Part shown: positions 46,816 to 59,491 of the stretch, piece by piece | How positions within the stretch are numbered: position 1 is the stretch's first letter | Layout: every line of letters starts with the position of its first letter | NCBI GenBank assembly: GCA_037039685.1 | Contig: JAWNGF010000012.1 | Location: 62,001-126,000, forward strand | Source of the DNA: Ceratobasidium sp. AG-K | Lineage: Eukaryota; Basidiomycota; Agaricomycetes; Cantharellales; Ceratobasidiaceae | Direction: 5' to 3' | Length of the DNA: 64,000 nt | Program-made: the position numbers and the translations under genes | Notes under the pieces: generated by a model | Database searches by the model: none | What the model saw: the letters and a program-made list of their open reading frames with translations, nothing else | What the model was told of the DNA's origin: nothing

Positions 46816-48760
46816 CTAATAAGCGTCATCGGTCGAGTCCGAATCATAGTCAGGGGCGGGAGCGAGGTGGGCTCCGGCCTTCAGTTCCTCCTCTCGTTTA
46901 TATACCCAATTACCACCCACGAGCGACTCGAGAACATCGTGCATTTGTCTGGAAGTCTACTCGGTGAGTTGCGTAAAGATAAGTACGATAGCAGGAGCAG
47001 CGTACCTTGCCTGGTTCCCAGCGCACCACCCATCAAACTGCATACCTAGCCGATGAGCTAGTGCTGGGTACAGTACAAACTGTCGCTGTGTAGTGATAAG
47101 TGTTGTAAAAAGTTCGCGGACGTCAACGACGTATATTTGGGTTGGCTCGAGTGCGCTGGTTTTTCGTTGCGTGGTATTATCATTGTTGGGTATTTGCCCC
47201 TCTTCAATCTCCCCATCGTCCAGGTCTTGGTCAGGCCGAAAGAGCGGTTTGGAGCCGTAATAGCGGTCCCGTGTACCCGCAAGAGGCCGGCTTCGAGAGC
47301 GGGGAGAAAGAGAGCGATCCCGGGCATCTGGGGTAATTTCAGTCACATTATAATAGAAAACGTGAGCCGAGGACGAACGCGAAGAAGAATCGTAACGACC
47401 GTGGTACATCTCGGGCTTGATGTCCTCGACCTCGGGCTTGACTTTGCGTTCAAACACCAAGGCGTGCTTCGAGTCGAGGTCGATGTAAGAGCTCCCCCGC
47501 CTGCGGGTCGTCGACCGGCTTCCTTCGCTCTGACGCTGACCCTCACGTCCGGGTCCGGGTCCTGGAGGGACCGGCTGCTCGCTGTAAGAATGCTCGAAAC
47601 CGAAAAATTCGCCAAGTCCTGTGTGCCAATTAGCGGCCGAGGTGTCGATGTTGAGCGATTGTAATAATCGTTTAGTTCGTGGCCAATCATGCGTGACGAG
47701 AATGAGGGTTTTAGTTCCGTTCGAGCCGTTGAGCAACGCGGAAAGCGTGGAGGAGATTTCGGATTGCGTGAGTGTGGTGCTCTCTCCGTGTGCGAATTCC
47801 TGCATACAATGTGATGAGGGGACTGAAATGATGTTTATGGGGCCACTCACAGCTTTGGACGCCTTGTTCAAGACGGAATGTTCGTCAACGATATAGTGTT
47901 TGGCGAGGTCCCCGCCAGCAAGCCGCTCGTACCATCCTATATCGAGGCTCTCGATTTCATCCTTGTTAAGGATGTCATATGTTGACGGGTCAATCCACAA
48001 AGTATGCGCCAGGTAGGCAAGTCGAACGCTAGGAGGGAGTGGCCGAAGTCCGTATAGCTCGGGGAGATCGGTTCGCCCGCCCATCAAGATATGCCACAAT
48101 AATCTGCCCTGGTGGTTAATTGGGTGGCTACAGAGGGCGCACAAGTTCAACGCACCTGGTTTGTTCAAAGCGGCCTCTACCGGGCTTGGGGTGACTCTCT
48201 CGAAACTGTTTATTAACCTTCGAGTCGTCCGATTGGTTTTTACTTGGTTTCTTGGGGCGGAGGGCCCCAAATAAATTCTGCAATTCAGTGGAATCCGTAA
48301 ACCGAACCGGAGAAAGAGATATATATTGTGAAGTCGGATAAGGGTCTGGACAGCTCCGAGTTGGAGAGATGTATCCCATGCGTGGTTTGATGTACGTCAA
48401 GAAGCAGTCCTCCGGAGCCAGGAGGGATATGGCACCCCATGACTTGACACCTGGGAGGGATTAACCCCAGTATCCCCGCGCCAATCGCTCACTTACCGAG
48501 GACCAGCTCAATGAAGGGTGTGATAGGATTTCCATCCGGGTCGGTCTTGACCCACAACGGCGAATCGGGCCCCGCGATCGCGTCGGTCGCAGGGGCTTCC
48601 TGTGCGAATTCATGCCATTCTTTCGACTGGATCTTGGAGTTCCTGCAACCGGGTTAGCTAAAAGCCAACTTAAATAGATATCGCCCACTCACCAATACCT
48701 GGGGAGGATATGACCTTTATACCCAAGAATCTGATAAAAGTATTGCTGGCGCCGGGACAT
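46816..48760 (-). CDS. Gfd2/YDR514C-like protein (exonuclease-fold)
   Basis: Start MSRRQQYFYQILG at ATG 48760; exons with DSPLWVKTDPDGNPITPF and SWGAISLLAPEDCFLTYIK follow, then a long exon to about 46957 and a last exon ending DSDSTDDAY with TAG at 46816. The middle has the order seen in the Gfd2/YDR514C-type, RNase-H-like domain of fungi: ESLDIGWYERL, KHYIVDEHSVLN, EFAHGEST, KTLILVTHDWPRTKRLLQ and an aromatic FFGFEHS block. A Ser/Arg-rich disordered stretch (DRSLSPRSRSRPLAG) follows. Catalytic acidic residues of a DEDDh nuclease are only partly recognisable, so activity is doubtful. The frame switch near 48190-48240 must be an intron whose borders I could not fix. It starts 92 bp from the divergent helicase gene. 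Confidence 0.6.
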
Positions 48761-48852
48761 CGAAGGAGAAAGTAAACAGAGACACCTCACGTGGCCGTGT
48801 CAATCATTTATAATGACCTCACGAAGCCTCAAATTGCAAATTAAATTTCTGG

Positions 48853-51800
48853 ATGGCGCCCCCACAGCGACAAAGGTTCAACGCAAAGGCTCGGGGATCT
48901 GTGGCTGGTGGATCTCACAAGAAGAAGAAAAGGACCAGAAATGTTGCGGATGAGCCGGACTCGAATGCGGTGGAGGTAGTGCCCAAGTCGGTCCAGCAGA
49001 AGGATGTCGAGCGGGCTGAGAGGTTGAGGCAGGAGGTGAGCGAGCGATATCGTCTAGTGGAATTGCTAATGCGATTACACTATAGCTGGAGGCTCAGAGT
49101 ACCTCGAAGATGACCAGCAAGAAGAGAAAGCGAATGGAGAGTTATATCGTACGTTCGACTGCCTACGATATCGGACAGTCGCTTATGTCCCCATAGAACA
49201 AAAAGCTCAAGAAGGAGGAAAGGATGAAGATCTTGGCCAAGCTAGCGTGTGTATCTTGTTTTCTATATGATCGCTTGCTCATTATTCTACATCTGCTAGC
49301 GCTTCACAGTCGGAACTCCCCTCTTCAATTAACCTCGCCTCTTCCGCCACCCTCGGAACTGGTCAAATCATCTCCCACGCCGAACGACTCGAAAAGTCTG
49401 AAGATCTGGCTGTGAGGAAAGTATTTGATGGTGCTGGATCGAGGCGGAAACGACGAAGGCTGATTTGGATGTGCATGGTGCCTCTGACGAGGATATGGAC
49501 CAAGACTGGGACCTGGATGAACCTCCTGAGGGAGCCGGCGCGAGCGACTCATCGGATGACGGTATCGACGATGATTTACCCACACTTTCTGATTTCCAAC
49601 CCAAGCCCGCATCGGCCCCTGCGACCTCTCAACCTGTTCTCGGCGGTGCACTGCGGAGCAACGAACCTCCAAAGGTCATTCCTAGAAAGCAAAAAGGCGG
49701 CGGTATCAGCCGTAAATTGGTGAGCAAGCATAACAGCTTGATTGTGGTACAAATATTCTAATTCATATGATGCGAATTCTAGAGCGCCTGGAACCCTGCG
49801 CTGTACAGCGCACAAAAAGAGACAACTCCTTCTGATTCCAGCTTCGACAGCTCTGACTCTGCCAACGACTCCTCCGAATCAGAGGAGGAACAAAGTGAGG
49901 ATGAAGGCAAGGGAGGCGCCGAGGACAACTCTAAGGCTGCGTCTAATCCCTCGGAATCCGGTTCCGACGACTCTGGTTCCGACGATTCTGATTCCGACGA
50001 CGACAGCGACTCTGATGCCGAACCTGAACCCGAACCTCCGAAACGCTCTTTCAAAGCATGGGCACAACAGCAAATCGATGTCGCCAAAGGCTTAGTCCCC
50101 GTTCCAGCGGAGCCCTCAACGAATTCTGCCCCAGTCCCAGACGCAAACGAGACGGACCCAACTCCAAAGGCCGTTGCCGACTTTCGCCCCAAACTCTCTC
50201 GACCAGAACCTGGTCAACGACCTGGTCCCCTCGGCGCACCTCTCGCTCTTCCCACCTCCTCGCTGTTATCTGGTCCCTCGGATGCCTCGACCTCCAAACC
50301 CAAGCGGGCTCCACACATAGTCATCAACCGACCAGAAGAAATCCAAGCTGCACGACTGGAACTTCCCATACTAGTCGAGGAGCAGGAAATTGTCGAGTCT
50401 GTATTGTTGAACAGTGTGGTCATATTGAGTGGAGAGACTGGCAGCGGGAAAACGACGCAGGTCCCACAATTTCTCTACGAAGCTGGGTTCGGGGTGGCGG
50501 GCTCTGGTAAGTGACACCCACGCCAGCCTGCCGGACATCTCACTAGAGGGTCGTGTAGATAACCCGGGAATGATTGGAATCACCCAACCGCGCCGAGTCG
50601 CCGCTATTGCAACCGCCACCCGAGTCTCACACGAGCTTGGTCTCCCCGCACCTGTCGTCGCGCACCAAGTCCGATACGCACGCACGACCTCTCCTCAAAC
50701 GGCGATCAAGTTCATGACCGACGGTGTCCTCTTGCGCGAACTAGCGAGAGATTTACTGCTCAGTCGGTACTCAGTCGTAATCGTAGACGAGGCGCACGAG
50801 CGAGGTGTGAATACGGATGTTTTGATCGGCGTGTTGAGTCGAGTCGTGAAATTGAGGGAGAAGATGTGGAGAGAAGGAACAGGGGGCGCCGGGGTACGTT
50901 TGTTCCGATTTTGTGAATTGTTAGAATTGACATTTGTGCAGCCCCTCCGTCTGATTATCATGTCTGCGACCCTCCGGCTCTCCGACTTTGCCGAAAACAC
51001 CACCCTGTTTGCGACTCCTCCGCCTGTGATTAGCATAACCACCCGCCAGCACCCCGTCACGATCCACTTTGACCGACGCACGCGAGGAGACTATGTCCGC
51101 GCGGCAGAAACCAAAGTTGCCAAGATTCACGCGCGACTCCCGCCTGGAGGGGTGCTGGTGTTCATGACGGGACAGACGGGAGATTGTGGAACTTTGCTCA
51201 AGGCTGGAAAAGAGGTTTGGGCCAAAGAAAGCCGCGGCGACGAAGAGAGAGGAGGTGAAGGATAAGGGGATGGCTGCTGCTGAGGGCATGTCAAAACATC
51301 TACCTCATAATTTTGTCAACTAATCATAAGTGTAGGTGTCGTCGAGCCCGAGGAGGTCGAGTTGGGAGACAGGCGCGACGATGTCAAGGATACAGAAGGC
51401 GGGGAGGTCGCGCAGAATGAAGACGAGGAAGCTCTGGACAGCGACGATGAGGAGGAGAACCAGGAACTCCAGATTGACACTGAGCAATCTGACGGTGAGT
51501 AACTCCAGACGTGATCACGCCTTTCACTAAAGTTGATCGCGTAGTGCCAATGCATATTGTTCCTCTTTATTCCTTGCTTCCCAGCGACAAACAAATGAAG
51601 GTCTTTGAACCTCCTCCGGATGGTTCAAGACTTGTGGTAATTGCTACCAACGTCGCAGAAACTTCCCTCACAATACCTGGCATTCGATACGTTGTCGATG
51701 CCGGCCGGGCAAAAGAAGTAAGTCTTCCTGGCAAGCACAAGGTCAATAATGCTAATAATATCCTCACAGCGTCGATTCGACTCGACAAGTGGCCTCCAAT

Positions 51801-53337
51801 CATTCGACATTTCGTGGATATCCAAAGCTTCTGCCGCTCAACGCGCCGGACGCGCGGGCCGTACCGGCCCTGGACACTGTTACCGACTATACTCCTCAGC
51901 ACTTTACGAGACCCACTTTGATGAGCATGCCCTCCCTGAAATTGAGCGTATGCCTGTTGAAGGAGTTGTCCTCCAGATGAAGAGTATGGGCATTGACGCT
52001 GTTGTCAACTTTCCGTTCCCCACCCCGCCGGACCGGGAGGCACTTAGGAGGGCCGAGGTTACCCTGACTCACCTTGGAGCGCTAGCGGGCTCGAATATCT
52101 CGGCAGGTCTGCCCAGAACCGGATCGGCCGGGACTGGGAGCTCTATTGTAGTTGGCGGGCAGATTACGGCCCTAGGACGATCAATGTCGCTATTCCCAGT
52201 TGCTCCTCGCTTTTCGAAAATGCTCGTGATGGGACGACAACAAGGGTGCTTGGCATATGTGATCACCATTGCCGCAGCCTTGACTGTTGGCGACCCGTTT
52301 TTGCGAGAAGAGGCGCTGGAGGGAGAGGATGTTGATGGGGAAGTTGCCGAGGATGAGGTTGCACCCGAGTTCAAAGAGATCAGGAGCGAGGAGTTGCGGG
52401 CCAAGCAAGTTCGCAAAGCGCGTAGGCGGGAGTTTTTCAAGGCGATGCAGGTGAGCAGCTATTTTTCTAGCTGTAGTGGTGTTTCCCAATAACTCTGGAT
52501 GTAATCAGGTCCACTCGGCGTTTGGGAAAGGAGCGAGCGACATTTTCAGGTGGCTTTCGGTCGTGGGGGCTTACGAATTTGAGCACAACCGCGGTCTCGG
52601 CGCCGTACGAAAGAGCACCGAGCCCGCCATTGAGAAGTTTTGTCGTAGTAACTTTGTTCGACCAAAGGTGAGTTCAATGAAGAAGTATGTGCATAGATAT
52701 CGGCCGACCTGCATCATAGGCTATGGAAGAAATCCACAAACTCCGACAGCAAATAGCCCACATTGTCGTCTCCACTTTTCCCGAGACCGAGAAGGAATTG
52801 AATAACATGATGAAGCCTCCCTCTGAGAAACAGGTATGTCAAGTGCAGGCGCAGAAATCCTACTAAATTCCACCAGGTTAAACTCCTGCAACAAATCATT
52901 GCGTCTGGGTTTATCGACCAGATTGCAGTACGAAAGGATTACATCGAGAAACAAACGGGCGTGAAACGCACCTCGGCCCGAGGTGTGGCGTACCAAGCGA
53001 TGGGAGTCAAGGAAGAGGTTTTCATTCACCCGTCATCTGTCCTATTTGGCCAATCCCCGCCCGATTTTGTTGCATTCCAGGATGTGGTCCGAACAAGTCG
53101 AGTATGGCTCAAAGGTGCGATATTTACATACCTAATTCCATTCATGTCACTGAGCGTTTGATATTCGCAGTCGTTACGAAGGTCAACCCGTCTTGGCTGC
53201 CGACATTAGGTCCCAGTCTGAGCACCTATTCCAAACCACTCAAAGTAACCGCTGCTACAAAAGTAGGCAAGATCGCTGTCGTACCGCGCTTTGGGCCATA
53301 CGACTGGGAACTGCCTATGACTACCATAGATAAGTGA
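48853..53337 (+). CDS. DHR1: DEAH-box RNA helicase, DHX37/Dhr1 type, two frame breaks
   Basis: Nucleolar helicase that unwinds U3 snoRNA from pre-18S rRNA during small-subunit maturation (yeast Dhr1/Ecm16, human DHX37). The N-terminus is Lys-rich, then has the family's [17 protein letters not shown] block and an acidic Ser/Asp region. The helicase core shows motif [11 protein letters not shown], Ia [35 protein letters not shown] and [12 protein letters not shown], then the winged-helix and OB-type C-terminal regions to TGA 53335. Roughly ten short introns are visible. Two single-base problems interrupt it: near 49462, between RRKRRRL and [12 protein letters not shown], and at about 51175 (CAG-A-CGGGAG), after VLVFMTGQ. 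Both sides are strongly conserved, so errors in the consensus are as likely as real mutations; the gene is essential in yeast. Confidence 0.9.
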
Positions 53338-53643
53338 AATGTAATTATAACCTGGGTTCTATACACCCCACAGAAGCACTACGCTGTGCTGTGCTCTAAA
53401 TATATGCTCGTTCGTTCGGGCGTCGAACACCAAAACAACTGTGTGGCCTCATTCCTTGGCCTTCCCAACGTGAAATCTTGATTTCAAGATCGTTTAGAGC
53501 CAGAGTGGAAGTGACTATTGTGACTGTGGGCGAATCAACCTTCGCACGAGATGTAGTTGCTGGTATATGCCAGCCGGATTGTGAACGAGTCATATAAATT
53601 GGGTTGTATCCAAACTACACCATCAAATTACCAAGTCGTAATA

Positions 53644-54590
53644 TTAAACCGTGAAATCTACGCAGTTCTGATATGTTTGCTTATCCGTTACTGAGTACCA
53701 GTGGTACTGAAGGACACATTCTCCAGCAGTTTTGCATTTGCCGTTTAGCTGGGGGATCGTGACGTTGAAGTTCTCTACGCCACGATTTGTCAACAAGTGC
53801 AAAACAATGGTATTAGACAAAATACCAACCTTCGGACTTTGGATAAGGGTAGCCTGTGAAGTAAGGGTTCCACGCAATGAGCGGCGATCCGACAGCCTTG
53901 TTCGTAGCAGTGTCGATCTGTTGTGGTGTTAAAATCCGTATTCCTAATGAGTTACCTATGTGATCCTACTCACCACAGACACATTCTGAAAATATCAATT
54001 AGAACAATATGATCGTAGATGAGTTCTCCAACTTACTGCATAGCCAACGGGGTGATGGTTCTCAATGTCCAATACAAAGTTAACCACCTGGCCGGGGGTA
54101 TATTTTTGTACTTTGCCGGTGTTGTCAGCGAACTGGGTGCAGAGAGATAGTCAAGGCAAAATCCTTCTGCATACCAACTAACCTACCTGCTGCCCACGGC
54201 ACAGGAACAGATTGCATAGTGCCTATCCAAGCCGGTGAATCCACGCGCGCATATACCCTGGGTGAGTGTGAGCTTACAGGCTTGTAGTTAGAGTCAATCT
54301 TGGCGATCTGGCTCTCAATAGGCCCCTTCACATCTATTACGATATTTGAGCATGAAGGCGTCGACAATAAGGTAGTCAACCTTACTGCTTTGTTGTGCGG
54401 ATACTGCGCCTGCCCCGCAGTTAGCAATCATAGCACTGCCGAGCTAAAAGTTTGACATCGTTCAGCATGTCACCATATATCCCTGTGACAATTAACTTAC
54501 AGTGCGGGTAGGAGGGGCCGTAACTATTCCATGAGCGATAACCGAGGAGGCCAAGGCAGCAAGAGTAAGCAATCCAGCAAAGAAACGCAT
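53644..54590 (-). CDS. Secreted LPMO-like (chitin-binding type 4) protein
   Basis: Predicted extracellular copper enzyme or cell-wall binding protein. The ATG at 54590 gives a signal peptide (MRFFAGLLTLAALASSVIA) whose cleavage would leave His as residue 1 (HGIVTAPPTRT), as required for the histidine brace of lytic polysaccharide monooxygenases. A second His pair follows in DIENHHPVGYANVSVVD. Other blocks are CNLFLCRGQQFADN and a C-terminal QLNGKCKTAGECVLQYHWY with ENCVDF-type cysteines (QNCVDFTV). About six short exons join in frame; the product is near 190 aa. The pattern matches the LPMO_10/chitin-binding type 4 group of fungal proteins. Substrate (chitin, glucan or none) is not predictable. 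A TATA box lies 74 nt upstream. Confidence 0.72.
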
Positions 54591-54663
54591 GTTGAAGTCA
54601 AGCAGGCTGGAAAGCGTAATTCAAGAGGAGACAATATCTTGACGGCGTCGTGCCTTGTTTCAT

Positions 54664-54669
54664 TTTATA
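54664..54669 (-). promoter_or_regulatory. TATA box of the LPMO-like gene
   Basis: Minus strand reads GGTATAAAATG here, 74 nt before the ATG at 54590. Confidence 0.55.
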
Positions 54670-57600
54670 CCTTGAGTGGAGCTTCGTCGGTGGAATCGTA
54701 GCTTTGGTTCACTACCATGTGAGTGCGCCAAGCATGGGCACCTGTTTCGCTGTAAAGCTTGCAAGCACGACAACGGTCCGCGGTCGCCGTTAGCTATCCG
54801 CCGGACCGCGCAATAGCCTCGTAACAGGATTTAGCGTGCTGAGGTGTTGTACATATCACGAACGAAGCCGCTGAATATCTCAAAAAGGTTTGCTTACGAT
54901 GAAGTCATCAGTTCCTAATAGATTCAGGAGCCTCACCTGATCAGTTTACACGAGAGAAGCCCGAGCCGAAGAACTCGCAACCGATTTGCATCGATTTGTT
55001 TACAAATCACCATAGATATGTTTCATTTGTACCGAACATGGAATCAAGAGGGTAAGCGCCTATTCCTGCTGATCTCTCGAAAATGGACCACGCAAGACTA
55101 CCCACGAAGGTGCTCCATCGCCCATTTTGCCGTGGACTCTTCTGCATTCAATGCGGGGTTAAGTGGCTTAAGCAGCCATGACTCGTCCTCGGTTGACGGG
55201 GGATATAACGATAGGGCGGCTATGCTTAGGTATGAATGAAGTGGGTCTAGAGTTTGACGATGTGAGGTCACTAAAAACTCAGTTATGCCGAACTCGGCTA
55301 ACCTGGTCGCTCATTTGGAACCTTGGCAATTCCTCCAAACTGAAATTGGCACTGAGCGATGAAATGAGCGTTTGCTTCGGTATCTACGCACTGCGCTGCA
55401 TCAAGAACCTACGAAGCAAGCTCAATGAGAAGTCAATAGCCACGTGTATTCAATAAACTAACTTTGAGAGCGGCGCCGCACCAGAAACTGTAACAAGAGT
55501 CTGGCGTTTTGCCAGTACGACCACAGAAGCCAGTAGTCTGGCATTGACCTAGCCACCGAACGGTTTGTCTCCTTGCTTTCAAGTCCAACCCAGTCCCTTT
55601 GGTGGTGGGACACAAGAATAATGACGAAATTGCGCAGTACGTTACACCCCCTGTGACCAAATTTATTAGACTTCTAACGCAAAGGTTGTGACAATATACC
55701 CTGTGCTTCTTGGCCTGGAGATTGGCCGTATCCACCTTCGTAAGTCTGGGAATACAATCGTCAATTATGATCCGTGGACACACCAGAGCCCTCCTACTCT
55801 ACATCGCTGAATAAATCCGACTGCCGCGGGAATGTTAACCCCAGTCCAGTCGTCCAGGAGATGGCAAATAACAAATGCAGTATACAGTACACGAATATCC
55901 CCGACGGAATCCTGGGAAACCGCGGAAAAGCTGGGAAAAGTATCACTAGGCATGGTACAACGCCATTTATCTAAGTTCGATTTACTTACCTGCCGTCGGG
56001 TTTCTGGCAGCTACTAACAAACCGCTTCAGACTCGATTTATCCAGGCTCGAAAAGTCGTCCCGAAGGATCGCAAGCATCAATATTGCTGCGTATGTCATG
56101 ATTAAATTGGCAGGATCGACAAGGGATTCTGCCTTGAGCGCTGTTTCCTTTAGTCGGGTTCAATGATTTCGCGACCGGACGTACGTTGTTATCGGCCAAT
56201 GCCAGCGAGTCGCCTCCTCTAAACCCCTTTCCCTCGGAAGAATCTGTTGGTGAAGGACTCAGCTGTGTACATCTAAAAAAAACAACGAGCTGACCGATGT
56301 ATTGTGCCCATATCCATTGCGTCCACTCCTGCTGATCTCTCTCGCTGATTTTGGTCAATGCCACGCCAAATAAATCCATAGACGCAAGAGAATAAAAAGC
56401 GACTGCCATCCTGTTGTTTCCGAGTATCCTTGGTGAGCGATGGAGTAAGAAAGAAAACTATTCAAGTTGATACCTGGAGTCGTCCGCCTCTACAGCACTA
56501 CTGCCAAGTCCACCCAAGCATCGATAATTTAGCGCAATGTGCATATTCCGCTTTAGCGGCTTCAGGTCGAATTCCGACATTGGGGACAAATCGCTATTGG
56601 AAGTGTTTCTCGTTGAAAGCCTAATATCTTGTGCTCGGCTGTTTGGGATGTAGATCTTGCAGAGGATCTCCTCGGCAGGGAAGCAGTCCCGGCCGAGATC
56701 ACGTGCAGGTTTGAGTGTAACTGTGTAACATCACGCTTTCAATCTTCGATCATGATTGTCGGCAGGCATAAGTTTGTAGAGATTCGCCATCGACGAGGAT
56801 GCATAATTTGGTTATCCGCAGCTTTGCTGTAAAATAAGAAAATGGGAGCTGGACTAGCGGCGGTTTAGAATCCAGAAGTTGCCCGCAAGTATGGGACATG
56901 TTTCTCAAAGCCTGCGCTGCCGCAGTGCACTCAAAAGTGCCGAACGCGGGTAGACTAACAACCTACTCGCGTGATGTATTTCTCGGATAACACCAGTTGT
57001 AATTCTGATCATCTAACCTCAGCCCAAAACTCCGAAGGTGGTTGTTGCCTTTGATGTCTTTGACTACTAGGCTGGGGGACTCATAACTAGGCAACGAGAG
57101 AGAATATGAGACTGCTATGGTATGCCAGATTGACGGTATCGATTTAAGACGCGAAGCTAGTCAAATACAGTAGTTAGCGAATTTACCTCGCGTAGCTTCA
57201 TAGCTGGGAAAGTGTATCAAGTGCGCTAGACCCTTGGTAGGACCAGCGAATTTTTTTACATAGGCCAACAACACTGTAGCAGGGTCTGGTACCCCGGGTC
57301 TTCCTCCTGACCTCCACCAGCTATATGATTCCCTTGCCCTCTCAAACGCGAATCTTAACAATGTGTATAATAGTAAGACCATACCGTGGACCGACACTAG
57401 TACTAACTCGGAGACCTGTAGCTGATCTGTACTTAACTCACAACCTGACCCCTGTGATCTACTAATTTAGAGACAAGAGAGCATATTACCGCCGCATTGG
57501 TGGTCCGAAATGGGGTTTCAGCGCAACCAGCTCCTATGCTACCATATAGAACCGCAGCAAGGAGGCTGGCCACTAGGTGATACCCTGCTGCGGTCAGATC

Positions 57601-58558
57601 TCCAGTTAGCCGGTCGCCAGCTGATCAGAGGACTAGATGCACCTAACTCAGTGGAAAAGAACCTTCTATGGGTCTAGACAGGCCCTCGGACACATAAGCT
57701 CGCCACAACAGACCATAAAAACGTTGAAGCCTCAATCTCACCTAGGATCGGAGCAGTGTCAAATACTGTAATATGCGAACTAACTTACCTTTTGGCATGC
57801 ATCCCCCCCCCCCCCCCCCCCCAAACAGCATTGAGACCCATCTGTCCGCAGAGATAGTTGAGTCAAGAGCCCGAAAGAGGGCGGTTTGAATGCAAGTATC
57901 AGGTACCTGACCAATGCCTATCTGTACCGGTGACCATTCCATCGCTGCAGGGTGCCGCCCACTTTTCCTTTCCGAAAGGGCATTCAGCACCGTGTTGGAA
58001 GTAGATATATGCGCTACAGGGCCTCTGAGACCGCCCAGCCGTAAATACCCTGAATTTCTACTTACATCGACATCATTCTAAGTTAGGAGCGACTGATTAT
58101 GACTGAATTTCTAGCAAAGCAAAATTCACCCATATTCCTCAGGTTCCAGGGGTCTACCCGGTAGAGTATAATATAGTTACAGTATGTTACTTCGAGAGAT
58201 TCGATTCTTTTATCCAAGGTATACATTGGTTCTGTGGGAAGATCGAAGCCTTTATGACTCATGTCAAGCACGGCCGTACATGACGCCATCCGTCATCCAC
58301 AAAGGTGGTACGTATGGTATCACGAGCTCTATCCAAGGCCTTGCTATCCCTTGATGGGGATACGTGACCAAATGTCACCCGATCGTAACCTCCCAACAAA
58401 CTGTAGCAAACTACTCCTTGATCATTAAATGGTTCTCCTGACCATATAAGATCAACCAGTCCCTCCGCTTGCATACCACCATACCCCCCAACATACACCG
58501 CCATATTGATACGCGGCCCACTCAAGTTCGAATCTTCATTCGCCTTTACTAGAACACT
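54670..58558. other. Gene-poor island of about 3.9 kb
   Basis: Open frames exist but none is recognisable. The best coding-like pieces are on the minus strand: 56409-56038 (SMDLFGVALTKISERDQQEW), 57990-57840 (IGIGQVPDTCIQTALFRALD) and 58597-58259 (RINMAVYVGGYGGMQAEGL, then SKALDRARDTIRTTF). They could be exons of one decayed or unknown gene, but I could not connect them. An uninterrupted run of 21 C lies at 57802-57822. Confidence 0.4.
57802..57822. repeat. Homopolymer of 21 C
   Basis: Uninterrupted C run, the longest homopolymer in the window. Such runs are prone to length error in sequencing and to slippage in cells. Confidence 0.95.
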
Positions 58559-58717
58559 ATGCGTTTCCAGCTTATTCTCTTCGCCCTCGCTGCACACCTT
58601 CTGGCGATCACCGCTCCCGTCCTAGCAGAGGAAGACGCCTCTACCGATTCATACGATGGACACACTTGGAAACGCACGGGTGTTGCAGGAGTCAACGAGC
58701 CTGCCCAAGCCATGTAA
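58559..58717 (+). CDS. Small secreted protein 1
   Basis: A 52-codon frame starts at ATG 58559 with a clear signal peptide (MRFQLILFALAAHLLAITAP), followed by a short acidic segment, EEDASTDSYDGHTWKRTG, and a stop at 58715. The last codons overlap a good donor (CCATGTAAGC at about 58713). If it is spliced to an acceptor near 58825, the protein would gain a tail from a second exon (FRRFEIPCHVILLK) and end near 58950. It is too short for most gene finders. No cysteines occur in the unspliced form. Secreted effector, pheromone-like peptide or noise cannot be told apart; no CaaX end is seen. Confidence 0.5.
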   Translation: MRFQLILFALAAHLLAITAPVLAEEDASTDSYDGHTWKRTGVAGVNEPAQAM

Positions 58718-58950
58718 GCGCGAGGATTATATGGGGATTACATCCCTGGGCTGGGCTTTGGCTATGTGAGGTGCAAAGTAAGCAGACTGCGTGCCACCGA
58801 ACGACTGACACTGACCAATGGTTAGGTTCCGGAGGTTCGAAATCCCGTGCCACGTTATCCTTTTGAAAATATTCTCCAGTAGATACTGGCCTCTAGTTCC
58901 TAGGACTTATTCAAGCAATGACTTACTATACCCAAGGAGGATCCTGAGTT

Positions 58951-59491
58951 GATTATGCGCATATACGAAACATGATTCAGAACGATTGCTATTATCGTGG
59001 GAGTTCCTTATAACTGGAAAGATTCAGCATGCCACGGCCTCTATTGTTCTGGCGGGACAGGCACAGATACACTTACTTCCGTCGTAACTACCTCTTCAAG
59101 ATTTTCACTCTGTAAATAGATGAATGCCCTGCCGCGCCGAAAAGCTCATGAAATTCAGGGAGTCCGGCAAACTCTGCACCGTCACACCTCGCCACCCGTC
59201 ACACCTCGCCACCGACATACCCTCCCTGTCTTCGGGATTTTCACACAGCCTTGCACACTTGTTGCCACCCGCAGGGAGAGAGTCCGTGGACCATTTGGCA
59301 TGTGGCTGGCATGCAGTGGCTATGAGAATCTCAAAAGGACCAATGTCGCGTGTCAAAGCTGCTGTGCAAAGTCAAACGCCCCTCGTTGCCCGAATGCCCG
59401 AGTAGGGCGATATAAGAGCGGACGTACCGCCATCGTGTCCAGGACCTCCTCCACGGCCTCCCACCCTTGCCTCAGTGCATCATACGTAATT
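58951..59491. other. Intergenic, upstream of small secreted protein 2
   Basis: No gene seen. A tandem CACACCTCGCCACC(C/G) appears twice at about 59184-59213. A TATAAG at 59411-59416, about 80 nt before the next ATG, may be a core promoter. Confidence 0.4.

Noticed and set aside
49440..49462. A very short intron to explain the frame change in the helicase
   Set aside because: Any GT-AG pair here would give an intron of about 24 bp, far below the 45-65 bp seen in the window.
58845..58858. GGTTCGAAATCC, like a tRNA B box
   Set aside because: The flanking bases do not form a T-arm stem, and no matching A box or acceptor stem was found upstream.
59184..59213. Short CACACCTCGCCACC tandem as the start of a repeat array
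   Set aside because: Only two copies, no further units; not a CRISPR or satellite.
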